Shown: piece by piece, positions 35,437 through 44,305 of the stretch
Layout: the number at the start of each line of letters is the position of its first letter
How positions within the stretch are numbered: the stretch's first letter is position 1
DNA from: Bacteroidia bacterium
Lineage (GTDB): Bacteria > Bacteroidota > Bacteroidia > 2-12-FULL-35-15
NCBI GenBank assembly: GCA_020051175.1
Contig: JAGVJJ010000089.1
Location: 21,522 to 85,521 of the forward strand
Reading direction: 5' to 3'
Length of the DNA stretch: 64,000 nucleotides
Position numbers and translations under genes: made by a program
Notes under the pieces: generated by a model
Seen by the model: the letters and a program-made list of their open reading frames with translations, nothing else
Database searches by the model: none
Told to the model about the DNA's origin: nothing

Positions 35437-36149
35437 ATGAAATTTTCGGTAAATATCATCCTTCTTATATTGCTTGTATATCTCACAAGCTGTAATGGCA
35501 TAAAACAAACCTCAAAAAGAGAGTTTGCCGATGGTTTTTATTCGCAGAAATTAAACGCTAAAAAGCATAGGGTATATATACACATGCAGGATGATGTTTT
35601 AAGGATATATCCCGTAAAAACTGATAAATGCCCTTGGACAATTGATTCAGCCGGAATTCATAGCTTTTTTAACAAGGAGATGGGTGGGAGTTTCACTGAA
35701 AAAGCAGCGTTCAATAAATCCAGCCTGGATATTGACTTTTTAACTATGCCCCTGAAATACAGGTCTCAAAGTACAGGTGTGCCTCCTCAATTGAACACCA
35801 ACCTCAATGGTGCATTGTACCTGGGTTTTAGGGCCGATCGTTATAAAATGAAATATGTAAAAAATCCTTTAAAAAAATCTGTAAGAGAGATAAATCACTA
35901 TGGATTTTCTGTGGGTTTTTTACGGGTCTTGGCAGCACAGCAATGACTCCAACTACTACAAATGGTGCTATTCCCATTGAATACGATGGTGTGGTTTGGA
36001 ACAAAGGAATTGCCGGAATCATTGCTGTAAATAATTTCACAGTTGGCCTTGCTGCCGGATTTGATAACCTCTTGGATAACAACCACAGATTATGGGTATA
36101 TGAATCGAAACCCTGGTTTGGTCTGGCTTTCGGACTTAATTTGAACTGA
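35437..36149 (+). CDS. Small lipoprotein/beta-barrel protein read across a -1 frameshift
   Basis: The first frame (35437-35946) begins with a lipoprotein signal ([11 protein letters not shown]) and reaches [10 protein letters not shown] before ending in RVLAAQQ and a stop. The -1 frame continues naturally with [15 protein letters not shown] and ends [13 protein letters not shown], the amphipathic, N-terminated last strand of an outer-membrane barrel. The join is at a T TTT TTA heptamer in exact register. The likely full product is about 237 residues. An ATG at 35943 overlaps the zero-frame stop (ATGA), so re-initiation is another option, as are a real mutation or a T-run sequencing error. Family not recognised. 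Confidence 0.6.
35916..35950 (+). other. Candidate -1 frameshift signal: UUUUUUA heptamer with 3' hairpin
   Basis: TTTTTTA at 35916-35922 is read as T TTT TTA in the upstream frame, the register needed for tandem slippage. One base later starts an 8-bp hairpin, GGGTCTTG with CAATGACTC (one bulged T, one G-U pair, 9-nt loop). The spacing is shorter than the usual 5-9 nt, which weakens the case. Confidence 0.4.
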
Positions 36150-36271
36150 TGTTTCATTCAGATAGTTGTTCTTAAGCCGATCATCGGACTGCAAAAGGAA
36201 ACATTTTGAAATAAATCTTCCAACAGGCTTTATTATTGCATACTTTTAGACATCTAAATAATACAGATGTG

Positions 36272-37582
36272 ATGTTTGAAAAAATAATAGCAAACCTGAA
36301 AATCGCCTCGTTAAATAAAATGCAGCTTGCTGCACTGGAGGCTGCAAAGGACCCGGGTGATATCCTCCTTCTTTCGCCCACAGGCTCTGGAAAAACGCTT
36401 GGTTTTCTGCTTCCTTTGCTGAATGCGCTAGACCCTTATAATAAGGGTATTCAGGCGTTAATAGTAGTTCCCTCACGCGAGCTGGCAATCCAGATTGAAC
36501 AGGTGTTTAAGCAAATGGGCACCGGCTTTAAGATAAATTGCTGCTATGGTGGGCATTCAACGAAAATTGAAAAAAATAATCTGGCGCACCCTCCGACCGT
36601 TTTGGTCGGTACCCCGGGAAGGCTTGCCTATCATATTGAACATAAGAATATTGAAACCGAAAGCATTACCGCTCTTGTTTTAGATGAATTTGATAAATCC
36701 CTTGAATTTGGCTTCAAGGAAGAGATGTCTTTCATCATTGGCAGCCTGAAAAATTTGAACAGGCGCATTCTTACTTCTGCTACAGCTATGACTGAAATCC
36801 CAGCTTTTACAGGTGTAAAGAATCTACGGGAACTTAATTTTTTGAACAACGCTGCTGCAAAAGCCTCGGGGCTGAAATTAAAATATCTTCGTTCGGGCGA
36901 TTCAGACAAAACAAAAATCCTGGTTGCCCTGATTTGTAAGCTGCAAAATAAGCCTGCACTGGTGTTTTGCAACCACAGGGATGCTGTTGAACGGATTAGC
37001 GTTCTTCTGAAGGAGCAGGGCCTTGAACACGGTGTTTTCCATGGTGGGATGGAACAGGAAGACAGAGAGCGTGCGCTTTTGAAATTCCGGAATGGAAGCC
37101 ATCGTTTGCTGATTACAACCGATTTGGCTTCACGGGGCCTGGATATACCGGAAATAGAAGCCGTGATCCATTATCAGTTGCCTACCACGGAAGATGTATA
37201 TACCCACCGCAATGGCAGAACAGCCCGTATGCACGCTACTGGTACTGCTTATTTGCTTTTGGCAGGTTCGGATTATTTCCCTTCATTTATAACCAAAGAG
37301 CCCGAACATGAGGTGTTGCCGGAAAAGCTGGTATTGCCCCCAAAGCCTATGTGGAGTACTTTGTATATTGCTGCCGGTAAAAAGGATAAAATCAGCAAAA
37401 TGGATATTGTAGGCATGCTGCTGCAAAAAGGAAAGCTGGCAAAAGAAGAGCTGGGTTTGATTGAAGTGCTTGATCACACTTCATACGTGGCAGTTGCATC
37501 CGCCAAAATCCGGACTGTTATTGAGCATATCAGGAACGAAAAAATCAAGAATAGAAAGATCAGGATAGAAATATCCCAATAA
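36272..37582 (+). CDS. DEAD-box RNA helicase, DbpA-like
   Basis: 436 residues from the ATG giving MFEKIIANLKIASLNKMQ; an upstream ATG adds 12 residues but lies before a TACTTTTA near-match to the -7 box. Helicase motifs: Q-motif region, I SPTGSGKT, Ia VPSRELA, Ib VGTPGRL, II DEFD (instead of DEAD), III SAT, V TDLASRGLD, VI HRNGRTAR (usually HRxGRTGR). The C-terminal 75 residues (YIAAGKKDKISKMDIVGMLLQ) match the DbpA RNA-binding domain, which targets 23S rRNA during ribosome assembly. It is followed after 9 nt by a pseudouridine synthase gene, so both probably act in rRNA maturation. Confidence 0.88.
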   Translation: MFEKIIANLKIASLNKMQLAALEAAKDPGDILLLSPTGSGKTLGFLLPLLNALDPYNKGIQALIVVPSRELAIQIEQVFKQMGTGFKINCCYGGHSTKIEKNNLAHPPTVLVGTPGRLAYHIEHKNIETESITALVLDEFDKSLEFGFKEEMSFIIGSLKNLNRRILTSATAMTEIPAFTGVKNLRELNFLNNAAAKASGLKLKYLRSGDSDKTKILVALICKLQNKPALVFCNHRDAVERISVLLKEQGLEHGVFHGGMEQEDRERALLKFRNGSHRLLITTDLASRGLDIPEIEAVIHYQLPTTEDVYTHRNGRTARMHATGTAYLLLAGSDYFPSFITKEPEHEVLPEKLVLPPKPMWSTLYIAAGKKDKISKMDIVGMLLQKGKLAKEELGLIEVLDHTSYVAVASAKIRTVIEHIRNEKIKNRKIRIEISQ

Positions 37583-37591
37583 ATTTGTTTA

Positions 37592-38176
37592 ATGAACTAT
37601 TACATCATTTACAAGCCTTATAAGATGATTTCCCAGTTCACTTCTTCGCACAAAAAGAAATGCCTGGATTTGTTGAATTTTACATTCCCAAAAGACGTTT
37701 ATCCCGTTGGTCGTCTGGATGAGAACAGTGAGGGCTTACTCATTTTAACCAATGATAAAAGCCTTAATTACAAGCTCCTGAAGCCGGAATTTGAGCACAA
37801 ACGTATTTACCTGGTGCAATTGCAGGGGATTGTTACTTCAGAAGCTGTAATACAAATGGAAAGTGGTGTTACAATTGCCCTCGATGCAGGCCCTTATACA
37901 ACAAAGCCTTGTAAAGTTAAAATTGTAAAAAAGCCCGAAAATTTACCTCCAAGAGGCCACCCTATCAGTGACCGCTTACCAACCTCCTGGATTGAAATGA
38001 CTCTAACCGAAGGCAAGTTCCATCAGGTGCGCAAAATGACAGCTGGTGTTGGTTTTCCGTGTCTTCGCCTTATCCGTATTGCCATTGAAGACATACGGCT
38101 AGAGAACATGCAGCCGGGGGATGTAAGAGAGTTAAAGCGCGATGCTGTCTATAAAAAACTACACATTGAGCCTTAA
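37592..38176 (+). CDS. RsuA/RluE-type 23S rRNA pseudouridine synthase
   Basis: 194 residues. It begins with YYIIYKPYKMISQF, has the catalytic-Asp motif VGRLDENSEGLLILTND and the KFHQVRKM region, all typical of the RsuA/RluB/E/F group. There is no N-terminal S4 domain, which together with the length best matches RluE (modifying U2457 of 23S rRNA in Escherichia coli numbering); this specificity is inferred. Coupled to the DbpA-like helicase gene by a 9-nt gap. Confidence 0.88.
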   Translation: MNYYIIYKPYKMISQFTSSHKKKCLDLLNFTFPKDVYPVGRLDENSEGLLILTNDKSLNYKLLKPEFEHKRIYLVQLQGIVTSEAVIQMESGVTIALDAGPYTTKPCKVKIVKKPENLPPRGHPISDRLPTSWIEMTLTEGKFHQVRKMTAGVGFPCLRLIRIAIEDIRLENMQPGDVRELKRDAVYKKLHIEP

Positions 38177-38364
38177 TTTGAATTGAACCGCTTTTAGACC
38201 TCTTTCTGAAAAACTATTAACAATTCCCATTGATTTTTGTCCCCGTTTCTGCCCTCAGTTGCAGAAAATTCTTGTCGCTCTAAGAAAGCGCAAATACCTG
38301 AAATTTATGGCAAAAAACAGTTATTAACAAAACCGATTTAACTGTTATGCGATTAAAAAATTCT

Positions 38365-38372
38365 TAACTTTG
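38365..38372 (+). promoter_or_regulatory. -7 element of purH
   Basis: TAACTTTG fits TAnnTTTG and ends 22 nt before the purH ATG. The rest of the 218-nt spacer is AT-rich with no gene. Confidence 0.4.
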
Positions 38373-38394
38373 CATGATAGTTTAAAAATGGGCC

Positions 38395-39918
38395 ATGAGC
38401 GGGTTAAAAAAAATAAAAAAAGCACTTATTTCGGTATATTACAAGGATAATTTAGAGCCCATTATTCATCAGTTGAATCAATTGGGCGTTCAGATATTCA
38501 GTACAGGCGGTACCCAGGAATTCATTGAAAAATTAGGTGTTCCTGTTACACCTGTTGAAACGCTTACTTCCTATCCTTCTATTTTGGGCGGACGAGTAAA
38601 AACCCTGCATCCTAAAATATTTGGTGGAATCCTTAGCAGACGTGAGTTGCAGAGTGATATTGATCAGTTGGAGGAATATGAAATTCCCGAGATTGACCTT
38701 GTGATTGTTGATTTATATCCTTTCGAGGAGACTGTAAAATCTGGCGCATCAGAGGCTGATATTATTGAGAAAATTGACATTGGGGGCATTTCCCTCATTC
38801 GTGCTGCAGCTAAGAATTTTAAAGATGTAGTGATTGTGCCGTCAAAGGGGCAATATCAATACCTGTTGAATATTCTTACGCAGACAGAGGGTGCGTCAAC
38901 GCTTACACAGAGAAAAGAGCTGGCAGCAGCAGCATTTAATGTTTCTTCTCACTACGATACTGCTATTTTCGGGTTTTTTAATGATGGAAATACGGAAGTA
39001 TTTAAGCAAAGTATTCAAAGCTCAAAAGTGCTGCGCTATGGTGAAAACCCTCACCAGAGGGGTGTTTTTTATGGCGAGCTCGATAAATTGTTTACCAAGC
39101 TGAGTGGCAAAGAGTTGTCGTATAACAACCTTCTGGATGTGGATGCTGCAGTGAACCTTATTGCTGAATTTACTGATACAACTTTTGCAATTTTAAAACA
39201 TAACAACGCCTGCGGACTTGCATCGCGCCCTCAATTGGTAGATGCATGGAAAGATGCACTGGCAGGCGATCCTGTAAGTGCATTTGGCGGAATCCTGATT
39301 ACAAATGCAACAGTAGACATTGCTACAGCAGAAGAAATCAATAAATTATTTTTTGAGGTAATCATTGCTCCGGACTATGATGCCAAGGCGCTTGAGCTTC
39401 TGATGTCAAAACCAAACAGGATAATTTTAAAACAAAATAAGGTAGCGCTTCCGTCCTGGACTTTCCGTACGTTGCTGAACGGTGTGATTGCACAGGAAAA
39501 AGATACACGAACAGAAACGCAGAAGGATATGCAGGTAAGCACAAAAACAGCGCCTGCCAACAGCGATTGGAGTGATCTGGAGTTCGCCAACAAGCTGGTA
39601 AAGCATACAAAATCGAATACCATTGTGCTTGCTAAGAACAAGCAGCTGCTTGCAAGCGGGGTAGGACAAACATCACGTGTGGATGCATTGAAGCAGGCTA
39701 TTCTAAAAGCAGAAACATTTGGCTTTAACCTGAAAGGCGCAGTGATGGCTTCGGATGCATTTTTCCCGTTTCCGGACTGTGTTGAAATTGCCCATAAAGC
39801 AGGGATTTCAGCAGTAATTCAACCTGGCGGTTCAATAAAAGACAAAGATTCAGTAGCTTATTGTGATGCCACCGGTGTTGCAATGGTGATGACCGGAACA
39901 AGACATTTTAAACATTAG
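38395..39918 (+). CDS. purH: Bifunctional AICAR transformylase/IMP cyclohydrolase
   Basis: 507 residues. PurH carries out the last two steps of IMP synthesis: formylation of AICAR with 10-formyl-tetrahydrofolate, then ring closure. The N-terminal MGS-like cyclohydrolase domain has STGGTQEFIEKLGVPV and GGRVKTLHPKIFGGIL. The transformylase domain has LRYGENPHQRG, the LKHNNACG motif (catalytic Lys-His), and DPVSAFGG. The C-terminus has SDAFFPFPDCVE and QPGGSIKD. Monocistronic by position. Confidence 0.97.
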   Translation: MSGLKKIKKALISVYYKDNLEPIIHQLNQLGVQIFSTGGTQEFIEKLGVPVTPVETLTSYPSILGGRVKTLHPKIFGGILSRRELQSDIDQLEEYEIPEIDLVIVDLYPFEETVKSGASEADIIEKIDIGGISLIRAAAKNFKDVVIVPSKGQYQYLLNILTQTEGASTLTQRKELAAAAFNVSSHYDTAIFGFFNDGNTEVFKQSIQSSKVLRYGENPHQRGVFYGELDKLFTKLSGKELSYNNLLDVDAAVNLIAEFTDTTFAILKHNNACGLASRPQLVDAWKDALAGDPVSAFGGILITNATVDIATAEEINKLFFEVIIAPDYDAKALELLMSKPNRIILKQNKVALPSWTFRTLLNGVIAQEKDTRTETQKDMQVSTKTAPANSDWSDLEFANKLVKHTKSNTIVLAKNKQLLASGVGQTSRVDALKQAILKAETFGFNLKGAVMASDAFFPFPDCVEIAHKAGISAVIQPGGSIKDKDSVAYCDATGVAMVMTGTRHFKH

Positions 39919-40003
39919 AGACAGAAAGACTTAAATAAATATAAATCAAGATTGAGACACGGATACATCCGAAATCAACAATCCCAAATCTGAAATTTAA
40001 ACT

Positions 40004-41026
40004 ATGGGTGCATTTAGTTTTTTAACACAAGAAATTGCCATCGACTTAGGAACAGCGAACACGCTGATTATTCATAATGATAAAGTAGTTGTAGATGAAC
40101 CTTCTATAGTTGCTGTTGATCGTCTTACCGGAAGGCTCATTGCTGTTGGTAAGCGTGCAATGATGATGCACGGTAAAACCCATGAAAATATAAAAACAAT
40201 TCGCCCTCTGAGAGATGGGGTTATTGCTGACTTCTATGCTGCAGAGTTGATGATTCGCGGAATGATTAAAATGATCAACCCGGACAGGCGCTTGTTTACA
40301 CCATCATTAAAAATGGTTATCTGTATTCCATCCGGCATTACAGAGGTAGAAAAACGTGCGGTACGTGATAGCGCTGAACATGCCGGTGGTAAAGAGGTAT
40401 ACCTGATTCATGAACCAATGGCTGCTGCAATTGGTATTGGTATTGACGTTGAAGAGCCTGTTGGGAATATGATTATTGATATTGGTGGTGGTACCAGCGA
40501 GATTGCCGTTATTGCACTTGGTGGTATTGTTTGCGATAAATCAATACGTATTGCGGGTGATGAGTTTACATCCAACATTGAAGAGTACATGCGCAGGCAG
40601 CACAACATCTTAATTGGCGAGCGTTCTGCAGAACGTATCAAAATTGAGGTTGGTGCGGCCATGACAGAAATTGACAATCCTCCACCGGACTATGCTGTTC
40701 ACGGGCGTGACTTAATGACTGGTATTCCGAAGGAAATATATGTATCGTATATTGAAATTGCACACGCACTTGACAAATCCATCGCTAAAATTGAAGAAGC
40801 TATCATGAACGCCCTGGAGCTTACTCCTCCTGAGCTTTCGGCAGATATCTACCGTACGGGTATTTACCTTGCCGGTGGTGGTTCCATGTTGCGTGGACTA
40901 GACAAGCGTATTTCTTTGAAAACGAAGTTGCCGGTGCATATTGCTGAGGACCCGCTACGTGCTGTAATCCGTGGTACCGGAATTGCTTTGAAGAACGTAG
41001 ATAAGTTCCCGTTCCTGATGAAATAG
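40004..41026 (+). CDS. mreB: Rod-shape actin MreB
   Basis: 340 residues. MreB forms membrane-associated filaments that direct the elongasome. It shows the actin-type phosphate-1 loop IDLGTANTLIIHND, the LIHEPMAAAIGIG and IIDIGGGTSEIAVI nucleotide-binding motifs, and YLAGGGSMLRGLD. The N-terminal GAFSFLTQEIA may give an amphipathic membrane-binding segment. It opens the five-gene operon for wall elongation (mreBCD-mrdA-rodA). Confidence 0.97.
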   Translation: MGAFSFLTQEIAIDLGTANTLIIHNDKVVVDEPSIVAVDRLTGRLIAVGKRAMMMHGKTHENIKTIRPLRDGVIADFYAAELMIRGMIKMINPDRRLFTPSLKMVICIPSGITEVEKRAVRDSAEHAGGKEVYLIHEPMAAAIGIGIDVEEPVGNMIIDIGGGTSEIAVIALGGIVCDKSIRIAGDEFTSNIEEYMRRQHNILIGERSAERIKIEVGAAMTEIDNPPPDYAVHGRDLMTGIPKEIYVSYIEIAHALDKSIAKIEEAIMNALELTPPELSADIYRTGIYLAGGGSMLRGLDKRISLKTKLPVHIAEDPLRAVIRGTGIALKNVDKFPFLMK

Positions 41027-41069
41027 TTACTAATTCACCAATTCTCCAAATCACTATTTTCAATAAGGA

Positions 41070-41909
41070 ATGCGTAACCTGATTACATTCGTCTGGAGAA
41101 ATTATTTTTTTTTCCTGTTTCTTTTGCTGGAAGTATTCTGTATATACCTGGTTGTGCAGAATAATTATTTTCAGAGGGCCAGTTTTATCAATTCATCAAA
41201 TAATGTATCAGCCAAAATATTAAAAACATCTGCTGATGTAGAAGAGTATTTTTATCTGAAAAGCGAAAACGAGAAGCTTGCCAGGGAAAATGCAGAGTTG
41301 CGCTCCCGCTCGCTTGTATCCTTTTCTATGCTTGTAGACGATAAGTTTCAGGTAAGTGATACTGTATACCGCCAGAAATACACCTATACAAGCTGTAAAG
41401 TAGTGAACAACTCAACCAGCCGCAGAAATAACTTTCTGACTCTGGATAAAGGATCAAACCATGGTGTGAAAAACAATATGGCGGTTATTACAAGTACCGG
41501 GGTTGTTGGACAGGTAAAAGATGTTTCAGAAAATTTTTGTACTGTTATGTCCCTGCTGAACAGTAAGACAACCATCAGCTCAAAAATCAAAAAGGATGGG
41601 TCCTATGGACCGCTGACCTGGGATGGTGCCGATTACAGGTTTGGTACATTGCACGATATACCAACGCACGTGCGCCTTGCAAAAGGTGACACTGTTGTTA
41701 CAAGTGCCTATTCACGTACATTCCCTGAAAATATCATGGTGGGATTTGTTGAAAGCTTTGAACGGAAAGCGGGTGATTATTTTTATACTGTTCAGGTAAG
41801 ATTATCTACAGAATTTAAAAAAGTGAGCCACGTGTATATTGTTACCAATATGCACAAAGAGGAGCAGGAAGAATTGGAAAAAAGAACGGAAGTTGACGGC
41901 AAAGAGTAA
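41070..41909 (+). CDS. mreC: Rod-shape protein MreC
   Basis: 279 residues: a short cytoplasmic N-terminus, one membrane helix (FFLFLLLEVFCIYLVV), a coiled coil (EEYFYLKSENEKLARENAELRS, in part) and two beta barrels (DKGSNHGVKNNMAVITSTGVVGQV, in part). MreC is the periplasmic scaffold that activates PBP2-RodA. The order and 43-nt gap after mreB support operon membership. Confidence 0.95.
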   Translation: MRNLITFVWRNYFFFLFLLLEVFCIYLVVQNNYFQRASFINSSNNVSAKILKTSADVEEYFYLKSENEKLARENAELRSRSLVSFSMLVDDKFQVSDTVYRQKYTYTSCKVVNNSTSRRNNFLTLDKGSNHGVKNNMAVITSTGVVGQVKDVSENFCTVMSLLNSKTTISSKIKKDGSYGPLTWDGADYRFGTLHDIPTHVRLAKGDTVVTSAYSRTFPENIMVGFVESFERKAGDYFYTVQVRLSTEFKKVSHVYIVTNMHKEEQEELEKRTEVDGKE

Positions 41910-41918
41910 AATAGTAGC

Positions 41919-42437
41919 ATGCTAAACGAAATAATAAGAAATATCATCCGCTTTTTGCTGCTTGTTCTGGTGCAGGTACTCATTATTAAAAATATTGAGC
42001 TTGGGCGGTTTATCAACCCTTTTATTTATGTGCTTTTTATCATTGTACTGCCTTTTGAAACGCCAAAATGGGTCTTGCTGTTTTGCGGTTTTACAATGGG
42101 AATTACCATAGATATGTTTTACGATACCCCTGGTATGCATGCTGCAGCCTGCGTGTTCATGGCATATATAAGACCAGGCATCCTGAAATTATTTTCTCCG
42201 CGCGATGGTTATGAATTCGGGACACAGCCCACGGTGCAGTACTTAGGCGTACCTTGGTTCCTGAGCTATTCAGGGATCCTTGTGTTTTTGCATCATCTGG
42301 TTTTGTTTTACCTTGAAATCTTCCGTTTTTCGGAGTTTTTCTCTACGTTCTTCCGTGTAATCGTCAGTACCATTTTCACTGTAATGCTGATTGTTGTTAC
42401 GCAATACCTTTTCAATCGTAAAAAAGAGCAAGAATGA
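41919..42437 (+). CDS. mreD: Rod-shape protein MreD
   Basis: 172 residues with five or six membrane helices and little else. Assignment rests on membrane topology, length and position between mreC and mrdA; DMFYDTPGMHAAACVFMAYIRP (in pieces) resembles the central MreD segment. It acts with MreC in the elongasome. Its stop overlaps the mrdA ATG (ATGA). Confidence 0.9.
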   Translation: MLNEIIRNIIRFLLLVLVQVLIIKNIELGRFINPFIYVLFIIVLPFETPKWVLLFCGFTMGITIDMFYDTPGMHAAACVFMAYIRPGILKLFSPRDGYEFGTQPTVQYLGVPWFLSYSGILVFLHHLVLFYLEIFRFSEFFSTFFRVIVSTIFTVMLIVVTQYLFNRKKEQE

Positions 42438-44305
42438 ACCTGCTGTCGGATAGGAAATACATTATCATGGGCGTGTTTGTATTCATTGGTGTGATATACA
42501 TTGCCCGCCTTTTTTACATTCAGGTGATTGATGACAGCTATAAACTGGATGCCCGTAACCAGGCATTCCGCTACAATACTGAGTTTGCGGTACGTGGATA
42601 TATTTATGACCGTAATAATAAATTGCTGGTATACAATGAAGCTGCCTATGATTTAATGGTGCTGCCGAAAGAAATCAAAAACCTGGATACAAATGATTTG
42701 TGTGATTTGTTGGGAATAACAAAGGAGTCTTTTATCCGCAAAATGAAAAAAGCTGTTCAGGCGCCCAACTCTCCCAGAAAACAGTCTATTTTCGAAAAGC
42801 AATTATCACCAAAGGAGTATGCATCCCTGCAGGAAAGGCTTTATCGTTTTCCCGGTTTTTTTGTTCAATCCAGGACACTCCGCAAATATCCTAAAAAGAT
42901 TGCCGCACATACTTTGGGTTATATAGGTGAGGCCGATAAAAAAACAACAGAAAAAGATCCTTATTACAAAGAAGGTGATTACCTCGGAATAAGCGGTATA
43001 GAAAGAACTTACGAGAAAGTGCTGCGTGGTCGTAAAGGGATGCGTATCATGATGGTGGATGTAAACAACCGGGAAAAAGGCAGCTATATGAATGGCTTGT
43101 ATGATACTATGGCCATTCCAGGTAAACCGCTTACATCTACCATTGACAGGGATTTACAGGAGTATGCTGAATTGCTTATGCAGAATAAACGGGGCAGCGT
43201 TGTGGCGATTGAACCCAGTACTGGTGAAATTCTTGCTATTGTTACCAGTCCAACGTATGATCCGAATCTGCTGGTAGGCCGTGCAAGGAATAAAAATTTT
43301 GCAATGCTGTATTCTGATACCCTTGGAAACCCACTGTTTAACCGTTCTACAATGGCATCCTACCCACCGGGTTCAACATTTAAACTGATTATGGCTTTGA
43401 TTGGTTTGCACGAGCATGTATTGACACCTTCAACACGCTATCCTTGTGCACGTGGGTATCCTCCGCTTGGTGGCCGGCCTAAATGCCATCCTCATCCATC
43501 ACCTATGGATTTGGAAGGTGCTATTGGAACGTCCTGTAATTCTTACTTTTCTTATGTGTTTAAAAGTGTTATAGATGATAAAACATACGATGATACTTAT
43601 AAAGCCTATGCAAACTGGCGTGATATTGCCATGAGTTTTTGTCTGGGAACAAAAACCGGCTCCGATTTGGCAAATGAGCTGAGAGGGAACGTACCCAGCA
43701 TAAAGTACTATGATAAGGTATTTGGTAAAGGCTCTTGGAAAGCAAGCACGGTAATATCTTTAGGGATTGGACAGGCAGAAATGGGGATTACCCCATTGCA
43801 AAATGCTAACCTGGTTACCATTATTGCAAATAAGGGCTGGTATTATACACCTCACATTGTTAAGGCCATTGGCGGTAATCCGAATGATACATTGCTGGAT
43901 AGGTTCAAAGTAAAGCATTACACGAAGATTACCGATACTGCTATATACAATCACGTAATCCAGGGTATGGCAAGGGCGGTAGAAAGCGGGACTGCAGGAG
44001 CGCTGAAAATAGAGGGTATTCCTTATTGCGCAAAAACTGGTACAGCTCAGAACCCCCATGGTAAGGACCATTCAGTGTTTGTATCATTTGCACCAAAACA
44101 AAACCCTAAAATTGCAATTGGTATTTTAATTGAGAATGCAGGCTTTGGTTCTACGTGGGCCGGTCCTATTGCCCGACTCATGATGGAAAAATACCTGAAA
44201 GGTAAGATTACCCGTCCCGATTTAGAAAAGCGAATGATAGAAGGGGATTTGATTCATAAACCTGTAGCTGAGAAAAAAGTTGAGAAAGCAAAAAAACGCC
44301 ACTAA
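42434..44305 (+). CDS. mrdA: Penicillin-binding protein 2, elongasome transpeptidase
   Basis: 623 residues with one N-terminal membrane helix (YIIMGVFVFIGVIYIARLFYIQ, in part), a dimerisation domain (about 40-230) and a transpeptidase domain. Catalytic Ser314 lies in PPGSTFK, followed by the SxN motif in GTSCNSY and the KTG motif in CAKTGTAQN. It cross-links new peptidoglycan for elongation with RodA. A C-terminal basic tail (KPVAEKKVEKAKKRH) overlaps the rodA start. Four-base overlap with mreD indicates coupling. Confidence 0.97.
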   Translation: MNLLSDRKYIIMGVFVFIGVIYIARLFYIQVIDDSYKLDARNQAFRYNTEFAVRGYIYDRNNKLLVYNEAAYDLMVLPKEIKNLDTNDLCDLLGITKESFIRKMKKAVQAPNSPRKQSIFEKQLSPKEYASLQERLYRFPGFFVQSRTLRKYPKKIAAHTLGYIGEADKKTTEKDPYYKEGDYLGISGIERTYEKVLRGRKGMRIMMVDVNNREKGSYMNGLYDTMAIPGKPLTSTIDRDLQEYAELLMQNKRGSVVAIEPSTGEILAIVTSPTYDPNLLVGRARNKNFAMLYSDTLGNPLFNRSTMASYPPGSTFKLIMALIGLHEHVLTPSTRYPCARGYPPLGGRPKCHPHPSPMDLEGAIGTSCNSYFSYVFKSVIDDKTYDDTYKAYANWRDIAMSFCLGTKTGSDLANELRGNVPSIKYYDKVFGKGSWKASTVISLGIGQAEMGITPLQNANLVTIIANKGWYYTPHIVKAIGGNPNDTLLDRFKVKHYTKITDTAIYNHVIQGMARAVESGTAGALKIEGIPYCAKTGTAQNPHGKDHSVFVSFAPKQNPKIAIGILIENAGFGSTWAGPIARLMMEKYLKGKITRPDLEKRMIEGDLIHKPVAEKKVEKAKKRH

